Source: an uncultured Oscillospiraceae bacterium | Lineage (GTDB): Bacteria > Bacillota > Clostridia > Oscillospirales > Oscillospiraceae | DNA: 64,000 bases | Assembly: GCA_902478785.1 (NCBI GenBank) | Contig: CABSMJ010000006.1 | Location: forward strand, 53,471-117,470 | Direction: 5' to 3' | Shown: in pieces, positions 59,718 through 64,000 of the stretch | How the letters are laid out: every line of letters begins with the position of its first letter | How positions within the stretch are numbered: position 1 is the first letter of the stretch | Program-made: the position numbers and the translations under genes | Notes under the pieces: model-generated | Told to the model about the DNA's origin: nothing | Seen by the model: only the letters and a program-made list of their open reading frames with translations | The model's database searches: none

Positions 59718-61022
59718 ATGAGTTTCAAAGTAGTACACTACATTAACCAGTTCTTCGCCAACATCGGCGGCGAAGAAATGGCGCACGTGCCCCCCGAAAA
59801 GCGGGACGGCTTCGTGGGCCCTGGTATGGCCTTCAATCAGGCCTGGAAGGGCGAGGCGGAGATCGTCAACACCATCGTGTGCGGCGACTCCTACTTTGCC
59901 GAGCATGAGAAGGACGCTAAGGAGCAGGTCCTGAACTGGGTCAAGGAGATCAATCCCGACCTGTTCATCGCCGGCCCTGCCTTCAACGCTGGTCGTTACG
60001 GCTATGCCTGCGCCACCATCTGCAAGGCGGTCCAGGACGAGCTGGGCATCAAGGTCCTCACCGGTATGTATGAGGAGAACCCCGGCGCCGACCTGAAGAA
60101 CAGCGTTCTGATGGTTGCCACCACCAACAGTGCCGCCGGCATGCGCAAGGCTGCCCCCGTCATGGCCAAGCTGGCTATGAAGCTGATGAAGGGCGAGAAG
60201 CTGGGCGCCTCCTGCGAGGATGGCTATATGCCCAACGGCATCCGCCGCAACTTCTTCGAGAAGGAGCGCGGCTCCAAGCGCGCGGTGGATATGCTGCTCA
60301 AGAAGCTGGCTGACAAGCCCTTCACCACCGAGTATCCCATGCCCTCCTTCGACCGCGTGGCCCCCAACAAGGCCATCAAGGATCTGTCCAAGGCGACCAT
60401 TGCCCTGTGCACCTCCGGCGGTATCGTCCCCAAGGGCAACCCCGACCACATCGAGTCCTCCTCCGCTTCCCACTACGGTGAGTATTGCATCGCCGGTGTG
60501 GATAAGCTGACGTCTGAGACCTACGAGACCGCCCACGGCGGCTACGATCCGGTCTACGCCAACGAGAATCCCAACCGCGTCCTGCCTGTGGACGTGATGC
60601 GCGAGTTCGAGAAGGAAGGCAAAATCGGTAAACTTCATGATTACTTCTACACCACCGTCGGTAACGGCACCGCTGTGGCTTCCGCTAAGGCTTTCGCCGC
60701 GGAGTACGCCCAGAAGCTGCTGTCCGCTGGCGTGGATGCGGTAATCATGACCTCTACGTGAGGTACCTGCACGCGTTGCGGTGCAACGATGGTTAAAGAG
60801 ATCGAGCGGGCTGGTATTCCTGTGGTGCATATGTGCACGGTTACCCCCATTTCGATGACGGTGGGCGCCAACAGAATCGTTCCCACCATCGCAATCCCCC
60901 ATCCCCTGGGCAATCCTGCCCTGACTCCCGAAGAGGAGTATGCCCTGCGTAAGAAGCTGGTGACCCGCGCTTTGGAGGCTCTGACCACCGAGGTGGAGGA
61001 CCAGACCATCTTCGAGGTGTAA
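59718..61022 (+). CDS. grdB: Glycine reductase component B gamma subunit, selenoprotein GrdB
   Basis: A 434-residue selenoprotein. The in-frame UGA at 60759-60761 is residue 348, in TSTUGTCTRCG, the family active site, and the reading frame continues to TAA at 61020. GrdB with processed GrdE takes glycine and transfers its carboxymethyl group to the selenocysteine of GrdA. The start follows GAAAGGAGGATGCTGGA. A SECIS-like hairpin lies just after the UGA. A reader ignoring Sec would split this gene in two. Confidence 0.97.
60774..60788 (+). promoter_or_regulatory. SECIS hairpin of grdB
   Basis: CGTTGC and GCAACG pair around a GGT loop, beginning 12 nt after the UGA. Position and G-U apical loop fit a bacterial SECIS bound by SelB. 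Confidence 0.75.
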
Positions 61023-61031
61023 AAAATTATC

Positions 61032-61064
61032 GACCCGCCCGGCTCCGTCCGGGCCGGGCGGGTC
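61032..61064 (+). other. Strong hairpin between grdB and trxB
   Basis: GACCCGCCCGGC and GCCGGGCGGGTC pair perfectly over 12 bp around a 9-nt loop. No T-run follows, so a processing or stability element is more likely than a terminator. Confidence 0.7.
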
Positions 61065-61085
61065 CATCAATCAGGAGCGATGTGA

Positions 61086-62027
61086 ATGAGCAAAATCTAT
61101 GACGTGATCGTTCTGGGTGCCGGTCCTTCCGGTCTGACTGCCGGACTGTATGCCGGCCGCAGCCGCCTCTCCACCCTCATCATCGAGAAGGGTCAGGACG
61201 GCGGACAGATCGCCATTACCAACGAGATCGAGAACTACCCCGGCCAGCAGCTGGAAGGGGAGTCCGGTCCCAGCCTGATCGCCCGCATGACCGAGCAGGC
61301 CAAGAAGTTCGGTGCGGAGCGGGTCAGCGATGTGATTAAGTCCGTAGAACTCACCGGTGACGTGAAGAAGCTGGTTGGCAACAAGGGCGAGTACCTGGCC
61401 AAGACAGTGATCATCGCTACCGGTGCGTTTCCGCGTCCTATTGGCTGCAAGAACGAGGCCCAGTATGTAGGTAAGGGCATCTCCTTCTGCGCCACCTGCG
61501 ACGCCGCATTCTTCGAAGATTTCGAGGTCTATGTGGTGGGCGGCGGCGATGCCGCTGTGGAAGAGGCCATGTACCTGACCAAGTTCGCCCGGAAGGTGAC
61601 CATTATTCACCGCCGTGACGAGCTGCGGGCAGCCAAGTCCATCCAGGAGAAGGCCTTCGCCAATCCCAAGCTCCACTTCATGTGGGACACCGTGGTGGAC
61701 GAGGTCGGCGGCGACGAGATCCTGTCCAAGATGGTGGTGAAGAACACCAAGACCGGTGAGCTGACCACCATCGAGGCCGACGAGGACGACGGCATGTTCG
61801 GCCTGTTCGGCTTCATCGGCCTGCTGCCCAACTCCCACCTGTTTGAGGGTGTCATCGACATGGAGAATGGCTACATCAAGACCGATGACAATATGCACAC
61901 CAACATTCCCGGTGTGTTTGCCGCTGGCGATGTCCGGGTCAAGAGCCTGCGCCAGGTGGTCACCGCCGCCGCAGACGGCGCCATCGCCGCCATGCAGGCC
62001 GAGCATTATATTGCAAATCTGAAATAA
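61086..62027 (+). CDS. trxB: Thioredoxin reductase
   Basis: A 313-residue FAD-dependent reductase. GAGPSGLTAGLYAGRS binds FAD, the redox pair is CATCDAAFF (near residue 137), GGGDAAVEEAMYLTKFA binds the pyridine nucleotide and AAGDVRVKSLRQVVTAA is the second FAD site. In this operon it passes electrons through the adjacent thioredoxin to GrdA, which is oxidised in each glycine reductase cycle. The ATG follows AATCAGGAGCGATGTGA. Confidence 0.96.
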   Translation: MSKIYDVIVLGAGPSGLTAGLYAGRSRLSTLIIEKGQDGGQIAITNEIENYPGQQLEGESGPSLIARMTEQAKKFGAERVSDVIKSVELTGDVKKLVGNKGEYLAKTVIIATGAFPRPIGCKNEAQYVGKGISFCATCDAAFFEDFEVYVVGGGDAAVEEAMYLTKFARKVTIIHRRDELRAAKSIQEKAFANPKLHFMWDTVVDEVGGDEILSKMVVKNTKTGELTTIEADEDDGMFGLFGFIGLLPNSHLFEGVIDMENGYIKTDDNMHTNIPGVFAAGDVRVKSLRQVVTAAADGAIAAMQAEHYIANLK

Positions 62028-62040
62028 GGAGATTGTTATT

Positions 62041-62361
62041 ATGCTGGAACTGGATAAGAATACTTTTGAAGCGGAAGTTCTGCAGGCTCCCGGCCGCGTG
62101 GTCGTGGATTTCTATGGCGATGGCTGCGTGCCCTGCGCTGCTCTGATGCCTCATGTGCATGAGTTCGCCGAGAAGTACGGCAGCGACAATCTGAAGTTCT
62201 GCGCTCTGAATACCACCAAGGCCCGCCGCCTGGCTATCAGCCAGAAGATCCTGGGCCTGCCTGTGATCGCCGTGTATGAGAACGGCGCTATGATCGACTC
62301 CTGCGTGAAGGACGACGCTACGCCCGAGAACGTGGAGGCTATGATCAAGAAGTACATCTGA
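62041..62361 (+). CDS. trxA: Thioredoxin with GCVPC active site
   Basis: A 106-residue thioredoxin. The active site reads GCVPC instead of the usual WCGPC, the same variation described for glycine-reductase-associated thioredoxins of amino-acid-fermenting clostridia. The rest (VVDFYGDGC, GLPVIAVYENGAMID) is standard. The ATG follows AAGGAGATTGTTATT, 13 nt after trxB. It re-reduces the selenoprotein GrdA. Confidence 0.95.
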   Translation: MLELDKNTFEAEVLQAPGRVVVDFYGDGCVPCAALMPHVHEFAEKYGSDNLKFCALNTTKARRLAISQKILGLPVIAVYENGAMIDSCVKDDATPENVEAMIKKYI

Positions 62362-62452
62362 TTAAGATGTGCTCCGGGGGAGCCATCCCCCACTTTCAAA
62401 CGGTAGCAAGCCAATCGGCTTTCTATAATTCTAAGCAAAGGAGGAAAGAACC

Positions 62453-62923
62453 ATGGGCATCTTAGCCGGTAAGAAGGTCATCATCATCGGTGACCGTGAC
62501 GGTATCCCCGGTGAGGCCATTAAGGCCTGTGCGGAGAGCGCTGGCGCTGAAGTCGTGTTCTCCTCGACGGAGTGCTTCGTCTGAACTGCCGCTGGTGCAA
62601 TGGATCTGGAGAATCAGAAGCGGGTCAAGGAGTTCGCTGAGCAGTATGGTCCCGAGAACGTTGTCGTTCTGCTGGGCGCATCTGAGGGCGAGGCTTCCGG
62701 CCTGGCTGCTGAGACGGTCACCAATGGTGACCCGACTTACGCCGGTCCGTTGACAGGAGTCCAGTTGGGACTCAAGGTTTACCATGTGTGCGAGCCTGAG
62801 ATCAAGGCCGAGTTTGACGAGGCTGTCTATGATGAGCAGGTCAGCATGATGGAGATGGTCCTGGATGTTGACGATATCGTCAACGAAATGACCAGCATCC
62901 GTGAGCAGTACTGCAAGTACTAA
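62453..62923 (+). CDS. grdA: Glycine reductase component A, selenoprotein GrdA
   Basis: A 156-residue selenoprotein. The UGA at 62582-62584 encodes Sec44 in CFVUTAAGAMDLENQ, the exact position known in the family. GrdA carries the carboxymethyl selenoether from component B to component C and is released as an oxidised mixed selenide-sulfide. The start follows AAAGGAGGAAAGAACC. A SECIS must lie within about 62585-62620, but I find only a short imperfect stem there. Treating UGA as stop would lose the gene. Confidence 0.97.
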
Positions 62924-63102
62924 GACAGAAAGGGTGGGGCGGCGGCCATGGCCGCCGCCCCGCTTCGTCTGTCCCGGCCGCATTCTGCGTCGTCGGGGAT
63001 GATCGCAGAAGGCCGCACACACCAACCACCAGCAGCATACTGCTGCGACGATCCACGGCGACGACCCCTTGAAATCAAAAAATTCAGAGAGGACGATTCA
63101 TC
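62924..63102 (+). other. grdA-grdC spacer with three hairpins
   Basis: Immediately after the grdA stop, GGGGCGGCGGCC and GGCCGCCGCCCC pair perfectly (62936-62961), extended by outer GACAGA/TCTGTC. Next come CGGCC...TTCTGCG with CGCAGAAGGCCG, and CAGCAG-CATA-CTGCTG. None has a T-run. The spacer may set the ratio of GrdA to GrdC/D by processing or attenuation. Confidence 0.65.
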
Positions 63103-64000
63103 ATGAAGAGTGTTATCAAAGGCGCGGGCTACATCCTGGTCCATACGCCCGACATGGTGCTCCACAATGGCACCACCCAGACCACTGAGCGCATCGTCAA
63201 TCCCGATGGCGAGTACCTCAAAGAGCTGCCCAGCCACATCCGCAGCTTTGAAGATGCTCTGAGCTACTGGCCCAACCAGGTCTACATCGGCAACAAGACC
63301 CCCGATGACCTGGCTGCTGTGCCCCAGCCCTGGTACGACAAGACCTGCGACGTGAACGATCGCTACGGCAAGTTCGGCCAGATCATGCCCCAGGAGGAGT
63401 TTTTGCTGCTGATGCAGGCCTGCGACGTGTTTGATCTGGTGAAGCTGGACAAGGACTTCGTGGCTGCCCACAAGCCCGCCCTGGCTGCCAATCCCATCAT
63501 GGATGAGAGCATCCTGGCCCGCATCAGCGAGGGCATCGACGGCGCCGAGGTGGCCCGCCTGGTGGCTGAGGAGCACTCCGAGGGCCTGTATCACAACGGC
63601 CAGTTGGTGGGCTGCGTCAACCGCGCTCATGACATCGATGTGAACCTGTCCGCTCATGTGATGCATGAGAACATCGTTTCCAAGGCCTCTTCCGTCATGG
63701 CCCTGCTGTCCGCCGTGAAGAACGCGGGCATTGCCAAGGACGAGGTGGAGTATGTCATCGACTGCTGCGAGGAGGCCTGCGGTGATATGAACCAGCGGGG
63801 CGGCGGCAACTTTGCCAAGGCCGCTGCGGAGATCGCCGGCCTCATGAACGCCACCGGTTCCGATGCCCGTGGCTTCTGCGCCGGCCCCTCCCACGCCATG
63901 ATCGAGGCCGCCGCTCTGGTGGAGTCCGGCGCCTATAAGACCGTTGTGGTCACCGCCGGCGGCTGCACCGCCAAGCTGGGCATGAACGGCAAGGACCATG
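63103..64000 (+). CDS. grdC: Glycine reductase component C beta subunit GrdC (3' end outside window)
   Basis: The first 299 residues of GrdC. Component C (GrdC and GrdD) converts the carboxymethyl group on GrdA to acetyl phosphate, allowing ATP synthesis. The start MKSVIKGAGYILVHTPDMVL, then LPSHIRSFEDALSYWPNQVY and CCEEACGDMNQRGGGNFAKA match the family, which is about 510 residues long. The ATG follows CAGAGAGGACGATTCATC. The frame is open to the window end; grdD is expected beyond it. Confidence 0.95.
   Translation, partial: MKSVIKGAGYILVHTPDMVLHNGTTQTTERIVNPDGEYLKELPSHIRSFEDALSYWPNQVYIGNKTPDDLAAVPQPWYDKTCDVNDRYGKFGQIMPQEEFLLLMQACDVFDLVKLDKDFVAAHKPALAANPIMDESILARISEGIDGAEVARLVAEEHSEGLYHNGQLVGCVNRAHDIDVNLSAHVMHENIVSKASSVMALLSAVKNAGIAKDEVEYVIDCCEEACGDMNQRGGGNFAKAAAEIAGLMNATGSDARGFCAGPSHAMIEAAALVESGAYKTVVVTAGGCTAKLGMNGKDH

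Noticed and set aside
60759..60761. Apparent stop codon splitting grdB into two genes
   Set aside because: The frame continues with the family motif TSTUGTCTRCG, a SECIS-like hairpin follows, and selA, selB and selC are nearby, so UGA encodes selenocysteine.
62582..62584. Apparent nonsense mutation early in grdA
   Set aside because: It is the known Sec44 position (CFVUTAAG), and the downstream frame encodes the rest of GrdA.

Overview
The window is a GC-rich (about 60 percent or more) stretch of a spore-forming, strictly fermentative Firmicute. Gene content fits a gut clostridial lineage of the Oscillospiraceae/Flavonifractor-Intestinimonas type, but that placement is inference from content: arginine deiminase and glycine reductase fermentation, sporulation genes (spoVT, yqfC, yqfD, a ylbJ-like gene), a rubrerythrin with a Fur-family regulator, and a Bacillus-like yqfC-yqfD-phoH-ybeY-era-yqzL-recO order. 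Strong Shine-Dalgarno sequences and sigma-A promoters (TTGACA/TATAAT with 16-18 nt spacing) are easy to see, and several genes appear to start at TTG about 8 nt after a GGAGG.

Layout. 1-3 kb: arginine deiminase end, ornithine carbamoyltransferase and a YfcC-type antiporter. 3-5.6 kb: minus-strand secreted GH18 hydrolase with SLH repeats, and DegV. 5.7-8.8 kb: ppx-ppk1 polyphosphate operon. 9-10.2 kb: lrgA-lrgB. 10.3-12.7 kb: Fur-family regulator, rubrerythrin, uridine phosphorylase and a PPOX-fold flavoprotein. 12.7-17 kb: minus-strand c-di-GMP phosphodiesterase (degenerate GGDEF plus EAL), a 2Fe-2S/ASKHA (RACo-type) protein and tRNA-Arg(CCU). 17-24 kb: typA, secreted stalk-domain proteins, an SGNH hydrolase, and an ECF sigma/anti-sigma pair divergent from a secreted protein carrying a related module. 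24-31.4 kb: FMN alpha-hydroxy-acid dehydrogenase, DUF6512-like protein, xpaC-telA-TPM group, spoVT, flavodoxin, HAD hydrolase. 31.5-39.2 kb: MBL hydrolase, deoC-deoD, and a BMP-type nucleoside ABC transporter. 39.2-48 kb: sporulation and ribosome/RNA-processing genes. 48.3-53.1 kb: mutS2, HPr, uvrC. 53.3-64 kb: a selenium block, selA-selB-selC(tRNA-Sec)-LysR, feeding directly into grdX-grdE-grdB-trxB-trxA-grdA-grdC. grdB and grdA each read through one in-frame UGA as selenocysteine.

The least explained feature is a family of three structured repeats within 3.3 kb (42.8-46.1 kb), one after phoH, one after era and one inverted between tag and era. Each has invariant blocks (CAAGCG, CCTTG, CGGGGTCCC, GGGG) separated by hairpins whose sequences differ but whose pairing is kept. 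The phoH and era copies begin at or one base after the stop codon of the host gene and are followed by a second copy of the last 66 or 53 nt of that gene, including its stop codon. I know of no described element with this arrangement, though I could not search.

Functionally the window combines amino-acid fermentation by two routes (arginine to ornithine, and Stickland glycine reduction), the translation machinery that makes the second route possible, nucleoside salvage, and surface or stress functions.
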